A DNA stretch of 64,000 nucleotides from Bacteroides stercorirosoris (GTDB taxonomy: Bacteria; Bacteroidota; Bacteroidia; Bacteroidales; Bacteroidaceae), in assembly GCF_900142015.1 (NCBI RefSeq), contig NZ_FQZN01000003.1, positions 1 through 64,000 of the forward strand. Reading direction: 5' to 3'. The notes beneath the pieces were generated by a model. The model was not told the DNA's origin, did not search any database, and was given only the letters and a program-made list of their open reading frames with translations. The position numbers and the translations under genes were made by a program. Below, one piece after another: positions 8,575 through 15,899 of this stretch. How positions within the stretch are numbered: position 1 is the stretch's first letter; every line of letters begins with the position of its first letter.

Positions 8575-9549
8575 ATGGAATTGAAGAAAGAAATAAGGAT
8601 ATTGGGCAGACGCTTTGAAGTGGAACCTCGTGCCAAGGAAAGCCTGAAAGGTATCACTGTCGGAGAGAAACTCTCATATCGTTTCTATGACGGCACATAC
8701 CAAGGTATGCCCCTGCTGTTCGTTGAGCCTAAGAAAGAAGTCAATCCCTCTCCACGGGCTTGCGCCATCACTGGCAAGCGGTTGACCGAAGCCTTGGGGC
8801 TGCCCGCAGTATTCATCCTTGCGCCCGGGCCCACCTACGAGCGGCACAGGTTAGCGGACAAGGGAGTCTTCTTTGTCATGTCCGAGGAATATGCCCACTT
8901 GCCTGGCATCATTGCGTTGGAAAAGACAAGCAACAGGAAGATTGCCGAGGTGCTGACCCCTGTAGCGCAATACCTTTTGCTCTATCACCTGCAGGTCGGC
9001 AGCCTTGAAGGAATGTCGCCAAGGGACATTGCACCCTTGCTTCCATATTCCTATGAAAGCGTCACGTTGGGCGTCACCTGCCTTGAAGATGTAGGGCTGT
9101 GTCAAAAGATTCAGAACGGACAGCGTAGCAAGGCGATACACTTTGAGCTGAAGGGCAAGGAACTGTGGGACAAGGCGCAGAACGTCTTGCTGTCACCTGT
9201 AGAGTATATTATCTATTGCGATGACATACGCTTGGATGCGGAATATCCCGTATGCGGCATCAATGCCTTGGCGCATTACACCATGCTCAACCCCGATAGG
9301 GAACAGATGATGATGATGACAAGCAAGGAATACCGTGCCGTCAAGTCAGCTGATGTCATGGAAAATCCCAACATCTATGACGGCAACTATATCATAGAGG
9401 TATGGAAATACCCTGTCGTCAGCAAGATTGGCGACAAGAACCAGTGGGTTGACCGCCTTTCCCTTGTCCTTTCATTGAGGGAGGACGATGATCCGAGAGT
9501 GGAAAAAGAAGTAGAACGAATAATCAGTGAACAGAAATGGACGGATTAG
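8575..9549 (+). CDS. abiEi: AbiEi-like antitoxin
   Basis: A 324-residue protein, judged mainly by context as the antitoxin and repressor of a type IV AbiE toxin-antitoxin pair. A winged-helix segment (MSPRDIAPLLPYSYESVTLGV) lies near residues 144-164 and the C-terminal half is a mixed alpha/beta domain. Family knowledge: AbiEi counters AbiEii and represses the operon through its winged helix. The ATG at 8575 is preferred over 8470 because the promoter box lies between them. It overlaps the toxin gene by 13 bp, the coupling usual for the pair. Sequence divergence leaves some doubt about the exact family. Confidence 0.65.
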   Translation: MELKKEIRILGRRFEVEPRAKESLKGITVGEKLSYRFYDGTYQGMPLLFVEPKKEVNPSPRACAITGKRLTEALGLPAVFILAPGPTYERHRLADKGVFFVMSEEYAHLPGIIALEKTSNRKIAEVLTPVAQYLLLYHLQVGSLEGMSPRDIAPLLPYSYESVTLGVTCLEDVGLCQKIQNGQRSKAIHFELKGKELWDKAQNVLLSPVEYIIYCDDIRLDAEYPVCGINALAHYTMLNPDREQMMMMTSKEYRAVKSADVMENPNIYDGNYIIEVWKYPVVSKIGDKNQWVDRLSLVLSLREDDDPRVEKEVERIISEQKWTD

Positions 9550-10316
9550 ATAAGTTCCGCGAGGCTTTTGCGGAATACTCAGACAACTATGTGGTGATAG
9601 GCGGTGCAGCCTGTGACATCACCATGACCAATACCGTGGTGCGTCCCCGCGCCACACACGACATCGATATGATAGTCATCGTGGAGAACATGACCGAGGC
9701 ATTCGCCAACCGCTTCTGGCAGTTTGTACGTGAGGCAGGCTATCGACCTGAAAAGAGGAAACAGGAGGCTGGTGAACCACCAAGATATGAAATGTACCGC
9801 TTCCTTGATGGCCAAGACGGCTATCCCGAGATGATAGAACTGCTGTCACGCCACCCCGATGTGCTTGGAGAACCAAAGGGATTTGTCATTGAACCTATCC
9901 CGACCGATGAAGATGTGTCGAGTCTCAGTGCCATCATCATGGACGATGACTACTATCACTTCACTATCGCACACAGCCAACTGACTGATGGCATACGCCA
10001 TGCCAATTCCGCTGCCTTGATAGCGCTGAAGGCAAGAGCCTACCTCAATCTCATGGCAGACAAGAGGGACGGCAAGCATGTGAACACCAAAGACATCAAG
10101 AAGCACCGTTCTGACGTTCTGAAGAATGTGGTCATAATGACCGAGGACAACATTGAGGCACCTGCTTCCATAGTGGTATGTATAAGGGAGTTTGTCGCCT
10201 CCATCAGAGAAGACTGGACAACTCTCGCAGAACCATTGTCAAAGTCGCTCGGTCAAGACGAGGCATTTGTGACCGGACTGTTGGACCAACTAGATGAATT
10301 GTTTATAGAAGCATGA
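9537..10316 (+). CDS. abiEii: AbiEii-like nucleotidyltransferase toxin
   Basis: A 259-residue protein of the DNA polymerase beta-type nucleotidyltransferase superfamily. It has the glycine motif IGGAACDI (G22-G23) and the metal-binding pair in THDIDMIV (D42, D44), with a later acidic strand MIELLSRHP. A helical C-terminus follows (LIALKARAYLNL, typical of AbiEii/DUF1814). AbiEii toxins transfer nucleotides to an RNA target and stop growth during phage infection. The gene overlaps abiEi at its start and the phosphoesterase gene at its end (ATGA), making a three-gene translational unit. Confidence 0.8.
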   Translation: MDGLDKFREAFAEYSDNYVVIGGAACDITMTNTVVRPRATHDIDMIVIVENMTEAFANRFWQFVREAGYRPEKRKQEAGEPPRYEMYRFLDGQDGYPEMIELLSRHPDVLGEPKGFVIEPIPTDEDVSSLSAIIMDDDYYHFTIAHSQLTDGIRHANSAALIALKARAYLNLMADKRDGKHVNTKDIKKHRSDVLKNVVIMTEDNIEAPASIVVCIREFVASIREDWTTLAEPLSKSLGQDEAFVTGLLDQLDELFIEA

Positions 10317-11083
10317 ACAATATGAAGATACAATACGCATCCGACCTACATCTGGAGTTTGCCGACAACTGGCGGTATCTGAAAGCCCACCCCTTGGAGG
10401 TGACGGGCGACATACTGCTGCTTGCCGGTGACATCGGCTATCTCGGTGATGATAACTACTCCAAGCATCCCTTTTGGGACTGGGCATCGGAGAACTACAA
10501 GGAGGTGCATTGCTGCATGGGTAACCATGAGTTCTACAAATACTACGATGTGGCAACACTGCCCGACGGTTATCTCTTGAAGATACGTCCCAACGTGTTC
10601 AGCCACTACAACGGTGTTGTGAGGATTGGCGACACCGACATCATCCTCTCCACCCTTTGGTCGAGGATTCCTTTGGAGGACGCTTACTTCACCGAGCAAG
10701 TGATAAGCGACTTCCGCCGTATATTATATAATGGTGAACTGATGACCCATGCCCAATTCAATACCGAGCATGAGCGATGCCTCACGTTCATCAAAGAAGC
10801 TGTGGCACATTCGCAAGCAGCCCATAAGATTGTCGTTACCCATCATGTGCCCTCGTTCCGTATGCTCCATCCCAAGTTTCAGGGCAGCAAGGCAAACGGG
10901 GCTTTCACCGTAGAACTGGAGGACTATATCACCGACAGCGGCATTGACTATTGGATATACGGACACTCGCACACAAACATCGATGCCAGGATAGGCAATA
11001 CCCCATGCTTGTCCAACCAGTTGGGCTATGTTTTCTCCAACGAGCATCAAGACTTCTCCCGCGGCAAGTACCTGACCATATAG
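10313..11083 (+). CDS. Calcineurin-like metallophosphoesterase in the AbiE cassette
   Basis: A 256-residue cytoplasmic enzyme with the full set of binuclear metal motifs: SDLHLE (D11, H13), LLAGDIG (D40), GNHEF, THHVPS and GHSHTN. The family hydrolyses phosphomonoesters or diesters, and the substrate here is unknown. It starts in the ATGA that ends abiEii, so the three genes are co-translated and the enzyme is probably functionally linked to the nucleotidyltransferase, for example by removing the modification it makes. That link is inference. A terminator follows at 11117-11144. Confidence 0.85.
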   Translation: MNNMKIQYASDLHLEFADNWRYLKAHPLEVTGDILLLAGDIGYLGDDNYSKHPFWDWASENYKEVHCCMGNHEFYKYYDVATLPDGYLLKIRPNVFSHYNGVVRIGDTDIILSTLWSRIPLEDAYFTEQVISDFRRILYNGELMTHAQFNTEHERCLTFIKEAVAHSQAAHKIVVTHHVPSFRMLHPKFQGSKANGAFTVELEDYITDSGIDYWIYGHSHTNIDARIGNTPCLSNQLGYVFSNEHQDFSRGKYLTI

Positions 11084-11116
11084 CCATCCACATTTTCTCA
11101 TCCACCCTCTTTACAG

Positions 11117-11144
11117 GCTCTTCCCTATCGGAAGGGCTTTTTTT
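11117..11144 (+). terminator. Intrinsic terminator after the AbiE cassette
   Basis: Stem GCTCTTCC (11117-11124) with GGAAGGGC (11130-11137), one G-U pair, followed by seven T residues. Confidence 0.85.
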
Positions 11145-11252
11145 GTGCCCTTCGAGTTTGATTTTTGAGTATGATTGCGAGTGTAATCAAAATTAGAGTT
11201 AATATTTATCTCTGAGGAAAGGCATTTCGGTTTAAGATTGAAGAAAAGGTAG

Positions 11253-11261
11253 TTCCTTTGC
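11253..11261 (+). promoter_or_regulatory. Candidate -7 box of the transfer operon
   Basis: TTCCTTTGC differs from TAnnTTTGC at one base. It lies 42 bp before the first transfer gene and after the AbiE terminator. The 220-bp gap between 11084 and 11303 holds only the terminator and this box. Confidence 0.45.
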
Positions 11262-11303
11262 ACTGGCAATAAGCCAAATCATAGTAAAATCAAACTTGAA
11301 AAT

Positions 11304-11756
11304 ATGAAGTCATTTGTAATATTCGCCATTATCGTGACCGTAATCTATCTCATCTACTATACGGTCATCATCGTGCAGGATCTGTACGGAAAGCCCAAGG
11401 ACGAGAAGTCACAGGGCGAGTCGTTTGATGTCAGTGACATGACCGAAGAGGAAGAGTCGATAGCGGTCAGTGAGAGCGACGGCGGCTTCAGCGTAGGCGA
11501 CAACCAGTATGAGACAGCCTACGAGGAGAAGCAGCTTACAGAGCCTACAGAGGAGGCAGCCGCCACTGCGGAAGAGAGCAAACCTCATGTGCTTGAAAAG
11601 ATACATAGCGCAATCGAGAAGAAGATGGAGGAAGTGAATACCACCTATTCCGACCCCATGTTTTCGGAAGAATTGATAAACACCATCATAGCCCGCGGTC
11701 TCCGTCACAATGGACGTGACATGGTCAAGGTGGAATCACTCAATAATGAGATATGA
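11304..11756 (+). CDS. Membrane protein at head of the transfer operon
   Basis: A 150-residue protein with one N-terminal membrane helix (about residues 3-24) and a long acidic tail rich in Glu (residues 35-95), then a short basic-acidic helical segment. No family is recognised with certainty. It occupies the place of small TraD-like proteins ahead of the VirB2-like genes in Bacteroidetes transfer operons. The gene overlaps the next by 4 bp (ATGA). Function unknown, and a role in assembling the mating channel is inferred from context. Confidence 0.65.
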   Translation: MKSFVIFAIIVTVIYLIYYTVIIVQDLYGKPKDEKSQGESFDVSDMTEEEESIAVSESDGGFSVGDNQYETAYEEKQLTEPTEEAAATAEESKPHVLEKIHSAIEKKMEEVNTTYSDPMFSEELINTIIARGLRHNGRDMVKVESLNNEI

Positions 11757-12085
11757 TGTCAAAAACAAGAAGTGCATTTCTATCATTATATGCCGCTTTA
11801 ACCCCAGCTCTGGCCAGTGCTAAGTGTGGCAACGTGGACTACAGCTGGGGAGCGGACGCACTTGCGAGTGCCCATGACTATGCCGTGACGATGATGCTCT
11901 ATGTTGTTTATATGTGCTATGCAGTGGCGGGCATCGTGGTCATCGTCAGTGCCTTGCAGATATATATAAAGATGAACACGGGAGAAGAGGGAGTAAAGAA
12001 GAACATCATGATGCTGGTGGGAGCCTGCCTGTTCCTCATAGGAGCTACCATCGTCTTCCCCGCTTTCTTCGGCTATCAGATTTGA
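11753..12085 (+). CDS. VirB2-like TraE-family pilin (first copy)
   Basis: A 110-residue DUF4134-type protein: leader peptide, short exported segment and two hydrophobic helices (about residues 46-66 and 82-104) separated by a basic loop (KMNTGEEGVKKNI). This matches the VirB2-like pilin subunit of Bacteroidetes conjugation systems, including the closing FPAFFG. It is a diverged paralogue of the protein encoded at 12144-12509. It carries a cysteine in the mature part (AKCGNVDYSW) that the second copy lacks. Confidence 0.8.
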   Translation: MMSKTRSAFLSLYAALTPALASAKCGNVDYSWGADALASAHDYAVTMMLYVVYMCYAVAGIVVIVSALQIYIKMNTGEEGVKKNIMMLVGACLFLIGATIVFPAFFGYQI

Positions 12086-12143
12086 GATACAGGTGATACG
12101 AGATAAGATAACTCAAAGTGTAACAAATTAAAAGGTAAAAAGA

Positions 12144-12509
12144 ATGTTTGAAAGGATTAACAAGAAGGTGAAGGGACTCTTCTCTTCACAGCGCATGAAA
12201 ACGCTCGCCCTGATGCTGCTTGTCGGCACCACCGCAGCAATGGCACAGAACGCAGCCGGCGACTACTCAGCAGGTACCACCGCGCTTACCACAGTGACAG
12301 AGGAAATTGCCAAGTATGTGCCTATCGTGGTGAAGCTCTGCTACGCCATTGCCGGTGTCGTTGCCATCGTCGGTGCGATCTCAGTTTACATCGCCATGAA
12401 CAACGAGGAACAGGATGTCAAGAAGAAGATCATGATGGTCGTCGGCGCATGTATTTTCCTCATTGCAGCAGCCCAGGCTCTGCCTCTGTTCTTCGGCATT
12501 GGAGGTTAA
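12144..12509 (+). CDS. traE: TraE, VirB2-like conjugative pilin subunit
   Basis: A 121-residue DUF4134 protein with signal peptide (cleavage likely after MAQ) and two membrane helices divided by the loop AMNNEEQDVKKKI. TraE proteins are the major pilin candidates of Bacteroidetes type IV secretion. The order TraE-TraF-TraG that follows is the conserved CTnDOT-type order. Confidence 0.88.
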   Translation: MFERINKKVKGLFSSQRMKTLALMLLVGTTAAMAQNAAGDYSAGTTALTTVTEEIAKYVPIVVKLCYAIAGVVAIVGAISVYIAMNNEEQDVKKKIMMVVGACIFLIAAAQALPLFFGIGG

Positions 12510-12557
12510 GTGCAGCGTAAGTTTGTAAGTATGTAGAACGTTAAAACACTGACAGTT

Positions 12558-12857
12558 ATGGTAGAGACAAAGCAGGAACGGTTTCCGGATTATCCCATTT
12601 TCAAGGGACTGCAACGTCCATTGGAGTTCTTCGGGTTGCAGGGACGCTACATCTACTGGGCGGCAGCCACTGCAGGAGGAGCCGTTGCGGGCTTCATCCT
12701 CGGCTACTGCATCTTCGGTTTCGTGGCAGGACTCGTGCTGCTTGTCCTCGCCGTGGCTGTCGGTGGCGTTCTCATCGTCATGAAGCAGCGCAAGGGCTTG
12801 CACAGCAAGAAAAGTGACAACGGCATATTCATCTATGCCTATTCAAAGAAAGTGTAA
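12558..12857 (+). CDS. traF: TraF, DUF4133 inner-membrane protein (VirB3-like)
   Basis: A 99-residue protein with the DUF4133 pattern: FPDYPIFKGLQRPLEFFGLQGRYIYW, then two adjacent hydrophobic helices (about residues 33-53 and 56-76) and a basic C-terminus. VirB3-like proteins sit beside the VirB4 ATPase, and the VirB4 gene is the next gene here. Confidence 0.87.
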   Translation: MVETKQERFPDYPIFKGLQRPLEFFGLQGRYIYWAAATAGGAVAGFILGYCIFGFVAGLVLLVLAVAVGGVLIVMKQRKGLHSKKSDNGIFIYAYSKKV

Positions 12858-12878
12858 AACAAAAAAAGAGAATCCATT

Positions 12879-12957
12879 ATGTCCAAGTGGAATGCTATCA
12901 ATGATTGTAAGTGAATGGAGGTGGGGGCATCACGTATGAGGGTGCGCCCGCCTTTTT
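12879..12957 (+). promoter_or_regulatory. Short leader ORF plus terminator-like hairpin in front of traG
   Basis: An 11-codon frame (MSKWNAINDCK, 12879-12914) is followed at once by a strong GC-rich hairpin (12920-12931 with 12941-12952, one mismatch, two G-U pairs) and TTTTT. The layout is that of an attenuator within the operon between traF and traG. Whether it stops transcription in vivo is unknown. Confidence 0.5.
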
Positions 12958-12979
12958 GTGATTAAAAAAGAAAAGAACA

Positions 12980-15685
12980 ATGACCCTATACATCATACTC
13001 ATATTTTCAGCCATCTGCGTGGGCATGGCCATCAGTGTCAAGGCATTCGGCACGGGAGGCAAGCGCAAGCGCATCTTCCAGGACATCTACTTCTCCATCG
13101 AGGAAGTGGATGGCATAGGCGTGCTCTATACCAAGACGGGCGAATACTCCGCTGTGCTGAAGATGGAGAACCCTGTGCAGAAATATTCCGCCAACATCGA
13201 GGCCTACTATGAGTTCACCCACCTCTTCACTGCCCTTGCCCAGACCTTGGGCGAAGGCTATGCGCTGCACAAGCAGGATGTGTTTGTGAGAAAGGCATTC
13301 AAAGAAGAGAATGGAGGAAATCATGAGTTCCTGAGCGAGAGCTACTTCCGCTATTTCAACGGCAGACCCTTTACTGACAGCGTCTGCTATCTCACCATCA
13401 CACAGGAGAATAAGAAGAGCCGCCTGATGTCGTTCGACAACAAAAAATGGCGCGACTTCTTGGTGAAGATACGTAAGGTACACGACCAGCTGAGGGATGC
13501 CGGTGTGAAGTCCCGCTTCCTCGGCAAGACAGAAGCCAGCGAGTATGTTGACCGCTTCTTCTCCATGAACTTCCGTGACAAGGTGGTGTCGATGACCAAC
13601 TTCAAGGTCGATGACGAGACCATCGGCATGGGCGACCGCCGCTGCAAGGTATATAGCCTTGTGGATGTCGATTGTGCCAACCTGCCGTCGGTCATTCGTC
13701 CCTACGCCAATATCGAGGTGAACAACACCAGTATGCCCGTTGACCTCGTGAGCATCGTCGATAGCGTGCCCGGTGCCGACTGCGTGGTGTTCAACCAGAT
13801 GGTGTTCGTGCCCAACCAGAAGCGTGAGCTTGCCATGCTCGACAAGAAGAAAAACCGCCATGCCTCCATGCCCAACCCCAGCAACCTGATGGCTGTGGAG
13901 GACATCAAGCGTGTGCAGGAGGTGATAGCCCGTGAGAGCAAGCAGCTCGTCTATACACACTACAACCTCGTGGTGGCAGTGAGCTGCGACACTGACATAC
14001 AGAAATGTACCAACCATCTCGAAAACTCCTTTTCGCGCATGGGCATCCATATCAGCAAGCGGGCCTACAACCAGTTGGAGCTGTTCGTCAACTCCTTCCC
14101 CGGCAACTGCTATGGCATGAATGCCGACTACGACCGTTTCCTCACCCTCGGCGATGCTGCCACCTGCCTGATGTACAAGGAGCGCATCGTTCACAATGAG
14201 GACACCCCGCTGAAAATCTACTATACCGACCGTCAGGGCGTGCCTGTAGCCATCGACATCACAGGAAAGGAGGGAAAGGAGAAGCTGACCGACAACTCCA
14301 ACTTCTTCTGCCTGGGTCCATCGGGAAGCGGCAAGTCGTTCCACATGAACAGCGTGGTACGCCAGTTGTGGGAGCAGAACACCGACATCGTCATGGTCGA
14401 TACGGGTAACTCGTATGAGGGACTCTGCGAGTATGTGGGCGGCAAGTACATCGCCTACACGGAGGACAAGCCCATCACCATGAACCCCTTCAACATCAGT
14501 AAACGGGAGCTTAACATCGAGAAGATCGACTTCCTGAAGAACCTGATTCTGCTGATATGGAAAGGCTCGGAGGTGCAGATACCCGAACTGGAGTTCCGTG
14601 TGGTGGAGCAGTTGGTGACGGAGTATTACGACTTCTACTTCAACGGCGTGCAGCCTTATCCTTCCTCACAGAAGGAGACACTGAGAAAAAACCTCTCCAC
14701 GATGGAGAAGCGACGCGGCACGGAGCTTTCTCAGATACACGACAAGGTGGAGAAACTTATCCACGGACTGGAGGAGCGGCGCACGGCACTGGCCGTGAAG
14801 ACCCTGTCTTTTGACTCGTTCTATGAGTTTGCCTGTGAGCGTCTCGACCAGATATGCATTGAGAACAACATCACCACCATCGACTGCGACAACTTCGCCT
14901 ACATGCTGCAGAACTTCTACAAGGGTGGCAAGTATGACAAGATTCTCAATGAGAACGTGGATAGCACCCTGTTCGACGAGACCTTCATCGTCTTCGAGGT
15001 GGATGCCATCAAGGAGAACAAGCAGCTCTTCCCCATCGTCACGCTCATCATCATGGACGTGTTCCTGCAGAAGATGCGCCTGAAGAAGAACCGCAAGTGC
15101 TTGGTCATCGAGGAGGCATGGAAAGCCATCGCCTCGCCGCTGATGGCAGAGTATATCAAGTATCTCTACAAGACTGCGCGAAAGTTCTGGGCATCAGTGG
15201 GTGTGGTGACGCAGGAGATACAGGACATCATCGGCAGTCCCATCGTGAAGGAAGCCATCATCAACAACTCCGACGTAGTGATGCTGCTCGACCAGAGCAA
15301 GTTCCGTGAGCGATTTGACGAGATTAAGGCGATATTAGGATTGACCGATGTGGATTGTAAGAAGATTTTCACGGTCAACCGATTGGAGAACAAGGAAGGA
15401 CGCAGCTTCTTCCGTGAAGTGTTTATCCGACGTGGTTCGACGAGCGGAGTGTATGGTGTGGAGGAGCCGCACGAGTGCTATATGACCTACACCACCGAGC
15501 GAGCCGAGAAGGAAGCACTGAAACTCTATAAGCGAGAGCTGAAGTGTAGCCATCAGGAGGCTATCGAGCGGTATTGCAGGGATTGGGATGCCAGTGGCAT
15601 CGGGAAGTCGCTGGCATTTGCGCAGAAGGTGAATGAGGCGGGGAAGGTGCTTAATCTAAAGGACGACGGCAATACTCGCCGCTGA
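12980..15685 (+). CDS. traG: TraG, VirB4-type conjugation ATPase
   Basis: A 901-residue AAA+ ATPase that powers pilus biogenesis and substrate transfer at the inner membrane. An N-terminal hydrophobic segment (residues 1-20) is unusual for VirB4 but normal in Bacteroidetes TraG, where a TraC/VirB3-like part is joined. Walker A is LGPSGSGKSF (G446-S453), Walker B is CLVIEEAWKAI near residue 710, and the downstream WASVGVVTQEIQDI is the conserved sensor region. Length fits the family. The gene follows a terminator-like hairpin at 12920-12957, which may set its dosage. Confidence 0.93.
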   Translation: MTLYIILIFSAICVGMAISVKAFGTGGKRKRIFQDIYFSIEEVDGIGVLYTKTGEYSAVLKMENPVQKYSANIEAYYEFTHLFTALAQTLGEGYALHKQDVFVRKAFKEENGGNHEFLSESYFRYFNGRPFTDSVCYLTITQENKKSRLMSFDNKKWRDFLVKIRKVHDQLRDAGVKSRFLGKTEASEYVDRFFSMNFRDKVVSMTNFKVDDETIGMGDRRCKVYSLVDVDCANLPSVIRPYANIEVNNTSMPVDLVSIVDSVPGADCVVFNQMVFVPNQKRELAMLDKKKNRHASMPNPSNLMAVEDIKRVQEVIARESKQLVYTHYNLVVAVSCDTDIQKCTNHLENSFSRMGIHISKRAYNQLELFVNSFPGNCYGMNADYDRFLTLGDAATCLMYKERIVHNEDTPLKIYYTDRQGVPVAIDITGKEGKEKLTDNSNFFCLGPSGSGKSFHMNSVVRQLWEQNTDIVMVDTGNSYEGLCEYVGGKYIAYTEDKPITMNPFNISKRELNIEKIDFLKNLILLIWKGSEVQIPELEFRVVEQLVTEYYDFYFNGVQPYPSSQKETLRKNLSTMEKRRGTELSQIHDKVEKLIHGLEERRTALAVKTLSFDSFYEFACERLDQICIENNITTIDCDNFAYMLQNFYKGGKYDKILNENVDSTLFDETFIVFEVDAIKENKQLFPIVTLIIMDVFLQKMRLKKNRKCLVIEEAWKAIASPLMAEYIKYLYKTARKFWASVGVVTQEIQDIIGSPIVKEAIINNSDVVMLLDQSKFRERFDEIKAILGLTDVDCKKIFTVNRLENKEGRSFFREVFIRRGSTSGVYGVEEPHECYMTYTTERAEKEALKLYKRELKCSHQEAIERYCRDWDASGIGKSLAFAQKVNEAGKVLNLKDDGNTRR

Positions 15686-15765
15686 CGCGGTGAGCACGGG
15701 GGCTGATGGATGGAAACGGAATTCCCGGAATAGATGGAAAGCCCGGTATGAACAGAAGGCTCAGA

Positions 15766-15800
15766 TGCCCGAAAGCGAAACTTTCGGGAACAGTGGCTGA
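15766..15800 (+). repeat. Covarying hairpin element, copy 1
   Basis: TGCCCGAAAG-CGAAA-CTTTCGGGAAC followed by AGTGGCTGA. The 8-bp perfect stem (15768-15775 with 15781-15788) closes a CGAAA loop. A second copy at 36468-36502 has the same loop and 3' flank, with two compensatory base-pair changes in the stem. It lies between traG and the next transfer gene. Confidence 0.6.
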
Positions 15801-15896
15801 GTAGTAGATGCTATTAGTAGTGAATACTACCAATAGTAAATACTACAAGTAGTAAAGTAGTGGAATAGTAAAGTAGTAGAAACGTAAAGTAGTGAA
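15798..15896 (+). repeat. Degenerate AGTAGT/TAGTAAA short-repeat tract
   Basis: Within the 214-bp gap after traG, AGTA-containing units (AGTAGT, TAGTAAA and inverted ACTAC) recur about ten times just upstream of the next start codon. No spacer structure, so not CRISPR. It may be a slippage-prone tract or a protein-binding region. No function is known. Confidence 0.45.
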
Positions 15897-15899
15897 GCA

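Noticed and set aside
13007..14344. Minus-strand open frame of 445 codons opposite traG
   Set aside because: Shadow of the VirB4 gene; no domain, signal or start context.
15798..15896. CRISPR array
   Set aside because: Units are about 6-7 bp, degenerate and without spacers of constant length; no cas genes are present.
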